This document shows positions 18,767 through 27,444 of a stretch of 64,000 bases of DNA, in pieces. This DNA comes from Propionibacteriales bacterium (GTDB lineage: Bacteria > Actinomycetota > Actinomycetes > Propionibacteriales > Nocardioidaceae). The stretch spans positions 124,001-188,000 of the forward strand of contig JAPLCA010000008.1 in assembly GCA_026392465.1 (NCBI GenBank), in the 5' to 3' direction. The notes beneath the pieces were generated by a model. That model worked only from the letters and a program-made list of their open reading frames with translations, made no database searches and had not been told where the DNA came from. A program made the position numbers and the translations under genes. Positions within the stretch are counted from its first letter, which is position 1, and every line of letters starts with the position of its first letter.

Positions 18767-20644
18767 TCAGAAGGCCGCCTCGTCGAGCTCCATGATGCTG
18801 GCGTCGACGTTCTCGGCCATCGCGCGCTCGGCGGTGAGGCGGGGGAGCACGGTGCGCGCGAAGAACGACGCCGCCGCGACCTTGCCCTCGTAGAACGCCT
18901 TCTCCGAGCCCGTGGCGCCCTCGTCGAGCTTGGCCAGCGCGACCTCCGCGCCGCGCAGCAGCAGCCACGAGACGACGAGGTCGCCAAGCACGTAGACCAG
19001 GCGCGTCGTGTTCAGGCCGACCTTGTAGAGGTTCTTCAGGTCGCCCTTCTCGTCGGCCGGGTTGCTGGCCATGAGGTCGGTGAACGCGGCGCCAAGGATC
19101 GCCTGGGCGTCGTCGAGGCCGGTGGCGAGCAGCTCGCGCTCGACCTTGAGGCGGCCGTTGCCGGCCTCGCTCTTCACGAACTCGCCGACCTGCTCGGCGA
19201 GGTAGCCGATGGCGCGACCCTTGTCCTTCACGATCTTGCGGAAGAAGAGGTCCTGGCCCTGGATGGCCGTGGTGCCCTCGTAGAGCGTGTCGATCTTGGC
19301 GTCACGCACGTACTGCTCGATCGGGTAGTCCTGCAGGAAGCCCGAGCCGCCGAACGTCTGCAGCGACTCCGTGCCCAGCAGCACCCACGAGCGCTCGGAG
19401 CCGTAGCCCTTGACGATCGGCAGCAGCAGGTCGTTGACCGACTCCTCCAGCGACGCGTCCTCGCCGGACTCCGCCTTCTGCATGATCGCGTCCTGCCAGG
19501 TGGTCGTGTAGAACACGAGCGAGCGCAGGCCCTCGGCGAACGCCTTCTGGGTCATGAGCGAGCGGCGGACGTCGGGGTGGTGCGTGATGGTCACGCGCGG
19601 GGCGGTCTTGTCGGCCGCCTGCGTGAGGTCGGCGCCCTGCACGCGCTCCTTGGCGTACTCGAGGGCGTTGAGGTAGCCCGACGACAGCGTCGCGATGGCC
19701 TTGGCGCCGACCATCATGCGGGCGTTCTCGATGACGCGGAACATCTGGTTGATGCCGTCGTGCACCTCGCCGAGCAGCCAGCCCTTGGCCGGCTCGCCGC
19801 CACCGGTGGACGGGTCGCCGAAGGTGACCTCGCACGTGGTGGAGACCTTGATGCCCATCTTCTTCTCGACGTTGGTGACGTAGGCGCCGTTGCGCTCGCC
19901 GGTCAGCTCGCCGGTCTCGTGGTCGAAGTGGATCTTCGGGACGAGGAAGAGCGAGAGGCCCTTCGTGCCGGGGCCGCCGACGCCCTCGACGCCCACGGGA
20001 CGCGCGAGGACGAGGTGCATGATGTTCTCGCTCATGTCGTGCTCGGCCGAGGTGATGAAGCGCTTGACGCCCTCGATGTTCCAGGAGCCGTCCTCGTTCG
20101 GGTAGGCCTTGGTGCGGCCCGCGCCGACGTCGGAGCCCGCGTCGGGCTCGGTGAGCACCATGGTGGCGCCCCACTGGCGGTCGGTCATGAACGCGGCGAT
20201 CTTCTTGTCGCGCTCGGTGCCGTTCTCGAACACGATGCGCGCGAAGGCCGGGCCGGCCGAGTACATCCAGATGGGCGGGTTCGCGCCGAGCACGAACTCG
20301 CCGATCGCCCAGATGAGCGAGGAGGGGGCCTTCTGGCCGCCGAGCTCCTCGGGGACCTGCAGCCGCCACCACTCGGCGTCCATCCAGGCCTTGTAGCTCT
20401 TGGCGAAGGCGGGGTTCATGGTGACCGTCATCGCCTTCGGGTCGTAGACGGGCGGGTTGCGGTCGGAGTCCTCGAAGGAGGGTGCGAGGTCCTCGCGGGC
20501 CAGCCGCTCGGTCTCGACGAGGATGCTCTTCGCGGTGTCGAGGTCGAGCTCCTCGAAGGCTCCCTTGCCGAGGACGTCCTGGCGTCCGAACAGCTCGAAG
20601 AGGTTGAACTCGACGTCGCGCAGGTTGCTCTTGTAGTGGCTCAT
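18767..20644 (-). CDS. Acyl-CoA dehydrogenase (long form, with C-terminal extension)
   Basis: [55 protein letters not shown]. Confidence 0.9.
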   Translation of the reverse strand: MSHYKSNLRDVEFNLFELFGRQDVLGKGAFEELDLDTAKSILVETERLAREDLAPSFEDSDRNPPVYDPKAMTVTMNPAFAKSYKAWMDAEWWRLQVPEELGGQKAPSSLIWAIGEFVLGANPPIWMYSAGPAFARIVFENGTERDKKIAAFMTDRQWGATMVLTEPDAGSDVGAGRTKAYPNEDGSWNIEGVKRFITSAEHDMSENIMHLVLARPVGVEGVGGPGTKGLSLFLVPKIHFDHETGELTGERNGAYVTNVEKKMGIKVSTTCEVTFGDPSTGGGEPAKGWLLGEVHDGINQMFRVIENARMMVGAKAIATLSSGYLNALEYAKERVQGADLTQAADKTAPRVTITHHPDVRRSLMTQKAFAEGLRSLVFYTTTWQDAIMQKAESGEDASLEESVNDLLLPIVKGYGSERSWVLLGTESLQTFGGSGFLQDYPIEQYVRDAKIDTLYEGTTAIQGQDLFFRKIVKDKGRAIGYLAEQVGEFVKSEAGNGRLKVERELLATGLDDAQAILGAAFTDLMASNPADEKGDLKNLYKVGLNTTRLVYVLGDLVVSWLLLRGAEVALAKLDEGATGSEKAFYEGKVAAASFFARTVLPRLTAERAMAENVDASIMELDEAAF

Positions 20645-20804
20645 GACTGCCTGTTCCTGGATCGAGGGTGCGGTGTCCGGTGCACACGTGTTACCGAAGA
20701 GTGCTACCGGCAGGTAACTTCAAGTATCCGCAGATGAGGGGCCTGACACAAGTCCGGGGGCACGACTCGTGCGTCACGTGGGCCGAGCGGCCTCCGCGCG
20801 CCGT

Positions 20805-21410
20805 TCAGCGGGACAGGTCGGGCACGAGGTCGACGACGCCGTGCAGGTCGTCGACGACGTGGTCGGCGCCCGCCGCGCGGAGCTCGTCGGGGGTGCACGG
20901 GCCGGTCGGCACGCCGATCCCGACGACGTCGGCCGAGCGGCACGCCTCCATGTCGTGCACGTGGTCGCCGACGTACGCGGCGACGCCGCGGGCGCGGAAC
21001 ACGTCGGCCTTGCCCTCGCGCCACACCTCGCCGACGACGTCGAGGTCGACCGCGAGGTGCTGGAGGTGCAGCGCGGCGTTGCGCCCGTTCTTGCCGGTGA
21101 CGACGAAGGCCTCGCCGCCCGCGTCGAGCACGGACTGCACGGCCTCCCGCGCCCCGGGGAGCAGCTCCACGCGCGGGATCGCCAGGTCGGGGTAGAGCGC
21201 GCGGTAGCGGTCGGCCATCGCGTCGACCTGCTCGGCGGGATACCAGTGGGAGAGCTCGACCTCGAGGGGCGGCCCGAGGCGCGAGGTGACCACGTCGGTG
21301 TCGATGAAGGTGCCGGTCTCCTGGGAGAGCGCCTGGAAGGTGGCGGCGATGCCGGGACGGGAGTCGACGAGCGTCATGTCGAGGTCGAAGCCGACGACGA
21401 GGCGGGTCAC
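20805..21410 (-). CDS. HAD-family hydrolase
   Basis: VVGFDLDMTLVDSRPGI, VTGKNGRNA, AYVGDHVHDMEACRSADV. Confidence 0.85.
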   Translation of the reverse strand: MTRLVVGFDLDMTLVDSRPGIAATFQALSQETGTFIDTDVVTSRLGPPLEVELSHWYPAEQVDAMADRYRALYPDLAIPRVELLPGAREAVQSVLDAGGEAFVVTGKNGRNAALHLQHLAVDLDVVGEVWREGKADVFRARGVAAYVGDHVHDMEACRSADVVGIGVPTGPCTPDELRAAGADHVVDDLHGVVDLVPDLSR

Positions 21411-21428
21411 GAGCCCGAGACTAACGAA

Positions 21429-21464
21429 CGCCGCCACCGGCGTCGGGGGAGCGTCGGTGGCGGC
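21429..21464. terminator. Hairpin terminator candidate
   Basis: cgccgccaccg ... cggtggcggcg inverted repeat. Confidence 0.5.
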
Positions 21465-21567
21465 GTGCGTGGGGCCCGGCGGTCGTGCCGGGCGGCAGGC
21501 GACCCGGCCGGGGCGTCGGGACCTGGCCGGGTCGGGGGCCGTCGGTCGCGAGGACCGACGGCGGGTC

Positions 21568-21681
21568 TCAGAAGCGCTGGACGGTCGGGATGCGGCCGTA
21601 CCCGTCGCGGGCGACGAGGTAGGCGGACTTGGTGACACCGACGGTGACGACGACGGCGCCGAGCACGGCGAGAGCGATCAT
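21568..21681 (-). CDS. 37-aa small hydrophobic protein
   Basis: MIALAVLGAVVVTVGVTKSAYLVARDGYGRIPTVQRF with GAGGAG ribosome-binding site just upstream; not in the supplied ORF track. Confidence 0.6.
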   Translation of the reverse strand: MIALAVLGAVVVTVGVTKSAYLVARDGYGRIPTVQRF

Positions 21682-21762
21682 GGGGGCCTCCTCGAAGGGG
21701 GGTGGGGACGAGCTGACGTGTCCATGGTGGCGCTGACGACTGTCAAGGACAAGCGAAGAGAA

Positions 21763-21779
21763 CTACATGTAACGTGTAG
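21763..21779. promoter_or_regulatory. Candidate LysR autoregulatory site CTACA-N7-TGTAG
   Basis: 17-bp inverted repeat immediately upstream of the LysR start; further CTACAT at 21785. Confidence 0.45.
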
Positions 21780-21788
21780 CATCACTAC

Positions 21789-22703
21789 ATGGATGTCCGT
21801 CGCCTCATGGTTCTCAGGGAATTGTCGGAGCGGGGCTCGGTGGGCGCCGTCGCCGATGCGATGAGGGTCACACCCTCGGCGGTGTCGCAGCAGCTCAAGG
21901 CGCTCGAGAAGGAGGCCGGCTACCCGCTCGTCGAGCCCGCCGGGCGGGGTGTCGCGCTCACCGAGGCCGGGCGGGCGCTGGCACGGGCGGCCACCGACAT
22001 CGCCGTGGCCATCGAGCGGGCCGAGGGCGAGTGGCGGACGTTCATGGAGCAGCCGGCCGGGCGCGTCACGCTCGTGACGTTCCCGACCGGGGGCGAGATG
22101 CTGCTGCCCGGGCTGCTGACCAGGATGGCCGAGCGGCCCGACGTCGAGCTGGTGTGCACCGACACCGAGGACCCCGACGCCGTCGGCGACCTCACCGCCG
22201 ACCACGACGTCGTGCTGTCGGACTCGCCCACGACGTCGGCCGCGTGGCATGACCGCGGCCTGCAGGTGGTGCCGCTGATGAGCGAGCCGCTCGACGTGGC
22301 CCTTCCCCAGGACCACCCGCTCGCCCGCAAGGCGAACCTGTCGCCGCGCGACGTCGTGGGCGAGACCTGGATCGGCGTCCCGCCGGGCTACCCCTTCGAC
22401 CGCGTCCTCGAGCAGGTCGTGGTCGCGACCGGCCAGCCCGTGCAGGTCGCGCAGCGCTTCGCCGACAACGGCGTGGTCGAGGCGATGGTCGCGGGCGGGC
22501 ACGGCCTCGCGATCCTGCCGCGCTTCACGACGCGCGAGCACGGCAACGGCCTGGTGACCCGCCCCCTGCTCGGGGTCCGGGCTCGCCGTGAGATCTCCGC
22601 CGTCCTGCGCCCCGACCGCTTCGAGCGCCCCTCCGTCCGCCTCGTCGTCCAGGCCCTCCGTGAGGAGGCGCGCCTCGTCGCCGACGCCCACGGCGCCGCG
22701 TGA
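21789..22703 (+). CDS. LysR-family transcriptional regulator
   Basis: MDVRRLMVLRELSERGSVGAVADAMRVTPSAVSQQLKALEKEAGYPL HTH. Confidence 0.9.
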   Translation: MDVRRLMVLRELSERGSVGAVADAMRVTPSAVSQQLKALEKEAGYPLVEPAGRGVALTEAGRALARAATDIAVAIERAEGEWRTFMEQPAGRVTLVTFPTGGEMLLPGLLTRMAERPDVELVCTDTEDPDAVGDLTADHDVVLSDSPTTSAAWHDRGLQVVPLMSEPLDVALPQDHPLARKANLSPRDVVGETWIGVPPGYPFDRVLEQVVVATGQPVQVAQRFADNGVVEAMVAGGHGLAILPRFTTREHGNGLVTRPLLGVRARREISAVLRPDRFERPSVRLVVQALREEARLVADAHGAA

Positions 22704-22704
22704 G

Positions 22705-22736
22705 GGGAGATTCCCAGGTCGACCTGGGAATCTCCC
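22705..22736. repeat. Perfect 32-bp palindrome
   Basis: gggagattcccaggtcgacctgggaatctccc. Confidence 0.95.
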
Positions 22737-22790
22737 CCACCGGGCACGGGAATCTCAGCCGAGCATGGAGAGCAAGCCGTGCGCGGATGA

Positions 22791-22814
22791 GATTCCCAGG
22801 CCGACCTGGGAATC
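22791..22814. repeat. Second copy of the GATTCCCAGG palindrome
   Basis: gattcccagg-ccga-cctgggaatc. Confidence 0.9.
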
Positions 22815-22826
22815 CATCCCCGGTCG

Positions 22827-23579
22827 TCAGTCCTTCGCGAACCGCGCGGCGAAGCGCTCGAACTCCGGGCTCGACAGCGACTCCGCCTGGAACCGCGCCT
22901 CGACGTCGAGCGACGTGGCCGCGTCCGACGTCGCGGCGACGCGCACCGACTGCTTCAGGTGGGCCATGAGCGTGCGGTTGCGCTCGCACCAGCCGAGCGC
23001 GACGTCGCGCGCACGGCTCTGGGCGTCGTCGGCGAGCTCCTGGGCGATGCCGAGGCGCAGGGCGTCGTCGGCGCCGATGACCTCGCCCGCATACAGGGCG
23101 GCCGCCGTGTTCGCCGAGCCGATGCGCTGCGTCAGCATCCAGGTGCAGCCGCCGCCGGGGTGCAGGCCGATCTGGGTGAACGTCGGCCCGAAGCCGGCCT
23201 TCGGACCTGCGACGATCACGTCGCACGCCAGCGCGATGTTCAGACCCGCGCCCACCGCCGGCCCGTGCACGGCAGCGATCGTCGGGATCGCGAGGTCACG
23301 GATCGGCAGGAACGAGGTGTAGACCTTCATGAGGTGGTCGCGCAGCTCGTCGACGGGGCGTGACCGGTCGCCGAAGAGGTTCGTGACGTTCGCGCCGGAG
23401 CAGAACGCACGGCCCGCGCCGGTCACGAGCAGTGCGCGGGCGTGCTCGTCGGCCGCCACCGCGGCCACGGCGTCGCGCAGCTCGTCGAGCAGGGGCCAGT
23501 CGAGGGCGTTGAGCCGCTCCGGGTCGTTCAGCGTGATGGTCCGCAGCGGACCGTCGGACTGCAGCAGCACGAAGGACAT
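22827..23579 (-). CDS. Enoyl-CoA hydratase/isomerase family protein
   Basis: LNDPERLNALDWPLLDEL, AVHGPAVGAGLNIALACDVIVAG. Confidence 0.9.
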   Translation of the reverse strand: MSFVLLQSDGPLRTITLNDPERLNALDWPLLDELRDAVAAVAADEHARALLVTGAGRAFCSGANVTNLFGDRSRPVDELRDHLMKVYTSFLPIRDLAIPTIAAVHGPAVGAGLNIALACDVIVAGPKAGFGPTFTQIGLHPGGGCTWMLTQRIGSANTAAALYAGEVIGADDALRLGIAQELADDAQSRARDVALGWCERNRTLMAHLKQSVRVAATSDAATSLDVEARFQAESLSSPEFERFAARFAKD

Positions 23580-23601
23580 GCGGGCACCGTAGCTGCCGGT
23601 G

Positions 23602-24291
23602 CTACAGGGCGTGCCGCACGACCTCCGCCATCGCGGCGTAGCCGCGGTCGTTGGGGTGGAAGCGGTCCTCGGCGAGGCGGCCCCGCCAGTCGCGCATGTG
23701 CGGCACGCGGAAGTCGGCCACGCGGATCGCGTTGCCGCGTGCGCGCGCGTCGACGACGCGGTTGAACGCGACCGCCGAGCGCTGGGGACCCGGCTGCGTC
23801 GCCACGACCGTGCCGCGCGGCACGGCGTCGAGCAGACGCTCCGTCGCGGCCGGCAGGCGACGGCTCCACCGCGGGCTCATGATGTCGTTGCTGCCGATCA
23901 GGAGGGTCACCAGGGCGACGTCGTGCCCGACGGCGCGCAGCCGCTCGAGGGCGGGGAGCTGGCGGTCCAGGACGTCCAGCACGCGCGCGCCGTTGAACGA
24001 CAGGTTGACCACCGCGACGTCGCGCAGGGCGGGCGGCGGGTCGGCGGCGAGCTGGCCCACCCATCCGCGGTCAGGTGCGCTCGCCCCGATGCCCTGGGTC
24101 ATCGAGTCGCCGAGGGCGATCCAGAGGGGCCGGCCCGACGCGAGGGCGCGACGGTTCGCGTCCTCCCACCAGCGCGCGTAGGGCTCGACCTGCTCCAGGA
24201 CGTGGCGGACGCCCGGCAGCACCAGCGCCAGCCTGGAGACCACCGGGCCCGGCGGTCGTCCGCTGAGGTTGGAGTACTCGAACGTCGTCAC
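23602..24291 (-). CDS. SGNH/GDSL-family hydrolase
   Basis: IALGDSMTQGIGA, LLIGSNDI, DRFHPNDRGY; GTG start. Confidence 0.85.
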   Translation of the reverse strand: MTTFEYSNLSGRPPGPVVSRLALVLPGVRHVLEQVEPYARWWEDANRRALASGRPLWIALGDSMTQGIGASAPDRGWVGQLAADPPPALRDVAVVNLSFNGARVLDVLDRQLPALERLRAVGHDVALVTLLIGSNDIMSPRWSRRLPAATERLLDAVPRGTVVATQPGPQRSAVAFNRVVDARARGNAIRVADFRVPHMRDWRGRLAEDRFHPNDRGYAAMAEVVRHAL

Positions 24292-24464
24292 GCGCCCAGT
24301 GAACCAACCGGCTCCTTCCCACGCAGGTCGCGTGAGCGGCCTCACGGCCCCGGGAGACCTCGGAGACCAGAGGTTTTCGCGCAGGTCATGCCGACGAAAC
24401 ACCGCCAAAGTTTCATCGTAGGTAACAAAGTTTCGTCACAAGAATCAACGATCTGGAGGGTGCC

Positions 24465-24848
24465 ATGACCGCCGACACGCAGACCGTCACGTCCGTCCCA
24501 CCCTTCCGGGTGACCACGGACGGCCACAGCGGGCTGCCGCCGATGAACATCGGCAGCACGCTCGGCTTCATCGGCGACGTGTACGAGAACCCCGACGACA
24601 GCGTCATGTGCTCCGGCTACTTCGAGCTGCAGCACACGGACCAGCCGCTGGAGTACGTCTACGACTACGACGAGATGAAGGTCGTGCTCGAGGGCGAGCT
24701 GCACCTCGTGAACCTCGACACCGGGCAGGAGCTCGTCGCGCGCCGCCATGACGCGATCTTCTTCCCCCGGGGCTCGCGCATCGGGTTCAGCACGCCCGAC
24801 CGCGCGCTCGCCTTCTACACCGGCCACCGCGACGCGAGCCTGCTGTGA
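24465..24848 (+). CDS. Cupin-domain protein in N-demethylase operon
   Basis: YDYDEMKVVLEGELHLVNLDTGQELVARRHDAIFFPRGSRIGF cupin pattern. Confidence 0.75.
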   Translation: MTADTQTVTSVPPFRVTTDGHSGLPPMNIGSTLGFIGDVYENPDDSVMCSGYFELQHTDQPLEYVYDYDEMKVVLEGELHLVNLDTGQELVARRHDAIFFPRGSRIGFSTPDRALAFYTGHRDASLL

Positions 24849-25414
24849 ACCCGGCCCTCGAGCTCACCAGCGTCCCGGCGTGGGCGGTCCGGCCGTCGAC
24901 GCCGCCGTGCGACCCGGCCGCCACCGCGTGCACGGCCGTGGCCGTCGGGGCCGAGGCGGTCGACGTCGCGACCACCTGGCTCGCCGGTGCCGTCGCGCCC
25001 GGGCGTCTGCACGCCCTCGCCAGCACCGACGAGGCCCTCGCCGTGGTCGACGCCGAGCTCGCCGAGGCCCGCGTCGGCTGGCGGCTCCTGGTCGCCGGAC
25101 CGCTCACGGCCGTGCTCCCCCTGCGCGCCCGCGCCCTCGCCGGGGGCCTGGTCGACGCAGAGCTGTCGGTCGCCACCACGACCACCGACGACCTGCTCGT
25201 CACGTGCGCCCACTGCGCCGCGGTGACCTCGGCCCCCACCCACGTCGGGGGCGTCGTCCCCTGCGTCGGCTGCGACCGACGGCTCCTCGTGCACCACCAC
25301 GTCTCGCGCCGCCAGGGGACGTTCCTCGGCTACCAGGTCGACGCCGAACAGTGGGGGACGGAGCAGTGGGGGACGGGGCAGTGGGAGACGGAGCGGTGGG
25401 AGGAGGGGGCGTGA
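24845..25414 (+). CDS. Dimethylamine monooxygenase DmmA-like family protein (C-terminal zinc-ribbon-like)
   Basis: CAHCAAVTSAPTHVGGVVPCVGCDRRLLVHHHVSRRQGTFLGYQVD ending; sits between cupin and PDR/VanB reductase next to DUF3445. Confidence 0.6.
   Translation: MNPALELTSVPAWAVRPSTPPCDPAATACTAVAVGAEAVDVATTWLAGAVAPGRLHALASTDEALAVVDAELAEARVGWRLLVAGPLTAVLPLRARALAGGLVDAELSVATTTTDDLLVTCAHCAAVTSAPTHVGGVVPCVGCDRRLLVHHHVSRRQGTFLGYQVDAEQWGTEQWGTGQWETERWEEGA
25346..25405 (+). repeat. Four 15-bp tandem units coding EQWGT/EQWGT/GQWET/ERWEE
   Basis: gaacagtgggggacg gagcagtgggggacg gggcagtgggagacg gagcggtgggaggag. Confidence 0.95.
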
Positions 25415-26364
25415 GCACGAGCCTCTCCCTCGTGGTGGCGGCCGTCGACGACACCGTGCCCGGCGTGCGGTCGGTGCGGCTCGTCCGCCCCGACGGCGGT
25501 ACGCTGCCCGGGTTCACACCGGGCAGCCACGTCCTGGTGACGTGCGGACCGCCCGGCACCTCCGCCGTCGCCAACGCCTACTCCCTCACCGGCGACTCCG
25601 TCGCCCCGCGCGCCTACACGATCTCGGTGCTGCGCCTCGACGCCGGCCGCGGCGGCTCGCGCTGGGTGCACGCCCTGGCCACCGGCGACCGGGTCGAGGT
25701 GACGTCGCCGCGCTCGGCGTTCCCGCCCGTGCTCGCCGCGCGCCGGCACCTGCTCGTCGCCGGCGGCATCGGGGTCACCCCGATCCTGTCGCACCTGCGC
25801 AGCGCCGTGCGGTGGGGACGCGACGTCGAGGTGCTGTACGCGCACCGACCCGGCGCAGCGGCCCACCTCGAGGACCTGCGCGACCTCGCCGGCGACGCCC
25901 TCACCTGCCTCACCGACCGGACGGCGCTGGGCGACCACCTCGAGCGTCGCCTCGCCGACCAGCCGGTCGGCACCCACCTCTACACGTGCGGCCCGGCCGG
26001 GTTCATGGACACCGTCACGCTCGCCGCCCGACGTCTCGGATGGCCCGACGAGCGCATCCACGTGGAGCACTTCGGCGTCGACGACCTCGACCCCGGCGAG
26101 TCGTTCGAGGCCGTACTGCGCGCCTCCGGGCGGACCGTCCCCGTGCCGTCGGGCACGAGCCTGCTCGACGCGCTCGAGGGAGCCGGGCTGTCCGTGCCGA
26201 ACCTCTGCCGCCAGGGCGTGTGCGGAGAGTGCCGGGTGCGCGTCGCCGCCGGTACCCCGCTGCACCGCGACCTCGTCCTCAGCGACGCCGAGAAGGCCGC
26301 CGCCGACACGCTCCTGTGCTGCGTGTCGCGGGCCGCCGACGACCGACTGGAGCTCGACCTGTGA
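25411..26364 (+). CDS. PDR/VanB-family FMN/ferredoxin reductase of N-demethylase
   Basis: Ferredoxin-NADP reductase fold plus C-terminal CRQGVCGECRVRV...LCCVSRA [2Fe-2S] domain; GTG start. Confidence 0.85.
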   Translation: MSTSLSLVVAAVDDTVPGVRSVRLVRPDGGTLPGFTPGSHVLVTCGPPGTSAVANAYSLTGDSVAPRAYTISVLRLDAGRGGSRWVHALATGDRVEVTSPRSAFPPVLAARRHLLVAGGIGVTPILSHLRSAVRWGRDVEVLYAHRPGAAAHLEDLRDLAGDALTCLTDRTALGDHLERRLADQPVGTHLYTCGPAGFMDTVTLAARRLGWPDERIHVEHFGVDDLDPGESFEAVLRASGRTVPVPSGTSLLDALEGAGLSVPNLCRQGVCGECRVRVAAGTPLHRDLVLSDAEKAAADTLLCCVSRAADDRLELDL

Positions 26365-27353
26365 CCACCCAGCCCAGCGTGGACCGCGCCCTCGTCACCG
26401 GCTTCCCCTTCCCGTTCCCCACCGACCGCTACCGCTACACCACGAACGTCGAGCCGGCCCCTCGCGTCGTCGGCACCCCCGCCGGGCAGTGGGGCGCGAG
26501 CGTCGTCGACGTCGACGGCGAGTACCACCGCGAGTTGGTCGAGCGGGCCGCCGTCCTCGAGCGCGACCCCAGCCGCTACGCGGTGCTCGACCACATGGCG
26601 CCCGCCTGCTGGGACACGATGCTCACGCTCATGCGCGAGCTGGCGGCCACCTACCCCGACGTCATGAGCCTCGACGGCGACGGACCGTCGTACGTCTGGA
26701 CCAACCGGCTCCTCGACGTCGAGCAGCCGTTCACCTACGCCCGGCCGTCGACGCTGCCCGACGAGCCGCTGCGCTACGTCGCCGGACAGGTGCAGGAGGA
26801 CCTCGTGCTGCTCGACCAGCGCGACGGCGACCTCTGGGGCGACGCAGGCCTGGTGACGTTCGCCGCCGACTGGTCGTTCGGCTTCGACGTCGGCATGTCG
26901 TTCCTGGAGATCCACGGCCCCGTGCCGCGCCTGCGCGAGACCGGCGTCATCACCCGCGCCCGCGAGTTCATCATGCGGCTCCAGCCGGGTGCGCCGTACC
27001 GGCGCACGAACTGGACGCTCACGATCGGACGTCAGCTCGACGTCTCCACCGAGCGCTACCCCGAGTGGGGCCCGGACCGGCCGCGCATCCTCACCGTCGA
27101 CGACACGACCTTCGGGCGCGAGGTGCACCTGCGCACGGAGGTGCAGCACCTCGTGCGCCTCGAGGAGTCCGGCGCGGTGCTGTTCCTCATCCGCACCTAC
27201 CTGCTGCCGTTCGAGGAGCTGGCACGCGTGGAGCCGTGGCGGGCCACCACGGCGGCCGTGCTGGCCGACCTGCCTGACGACATCGCCGACTACAAGGGCG
27301 TCGCCGGCTACCGCGACCGCGCCGTCACCTGGCTGCACGCGCGCACGCCCTGA
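26361..27353 (+). CDS. DUF3445 haem-dependent oxidative N-demethylase
   Basis: FPFPTDRYRY..., LQEDLVLL-like VQEDLVLLDQRDG, RTNWTLTIGRQLD, VLFLIRTYLLPFEEL; GTG start overlapping reductase. Confidence 0.85.
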   Translation: MTTQPSVDRALVTGFPFPFPTDRYRYTTNVEPAPRVVGTPAGQWGASVVDVDGEYHRELVERAAVLERDPSRYAVLDHMAPACWDTMLTLMRELAATYPDVMSLDGDGPSYVWTNRLLDVEQPFTYARPSTLPDEPLRYVAGQVQEDLVLLDQRDGDLWGDAGLVTFAADWSFGFDVGMSFLEIHGPVPRLRETGVITRAREFIMRLQPGAPYRRTNWTLTIGRQLDVSTERYPEWGPDRPRILTVDDTTFGREVHLRTEVQHLVRLEESGAVLFLIRTYLLPFEELARVEPWRATTAAVLADLPDDIADYKGVAGYRDRAVTWLHARTP

Positions 27354-27368
27354 ACCCACCCCCCGACC

Positions 27369-27389
27369 CCGGACCGAACCCCGGTCCGG
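27369..27389. terminator. Intercistronic hairpin upstream of amt
   Basis: ccggaccg-aaccc-cggtccgg. Confidence 0.5.
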
Positions 27390-27444
27390 CGCGGCGTCCC
27401 GTCCGGGACGTCGCCACCACCCCCACCCCCGAGGAGGTCTGTCG

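Noticed and set aside
24385-24438. Canonical GlnR box upstream of the N-demethylase operon
   Set aside because: Half-sites GTCAT-n6-GAAAC and GTTAC-n7-GAAAC only partially match the GTnAC-n6-GAAAC consensus; kept only as a lower-confidence motif
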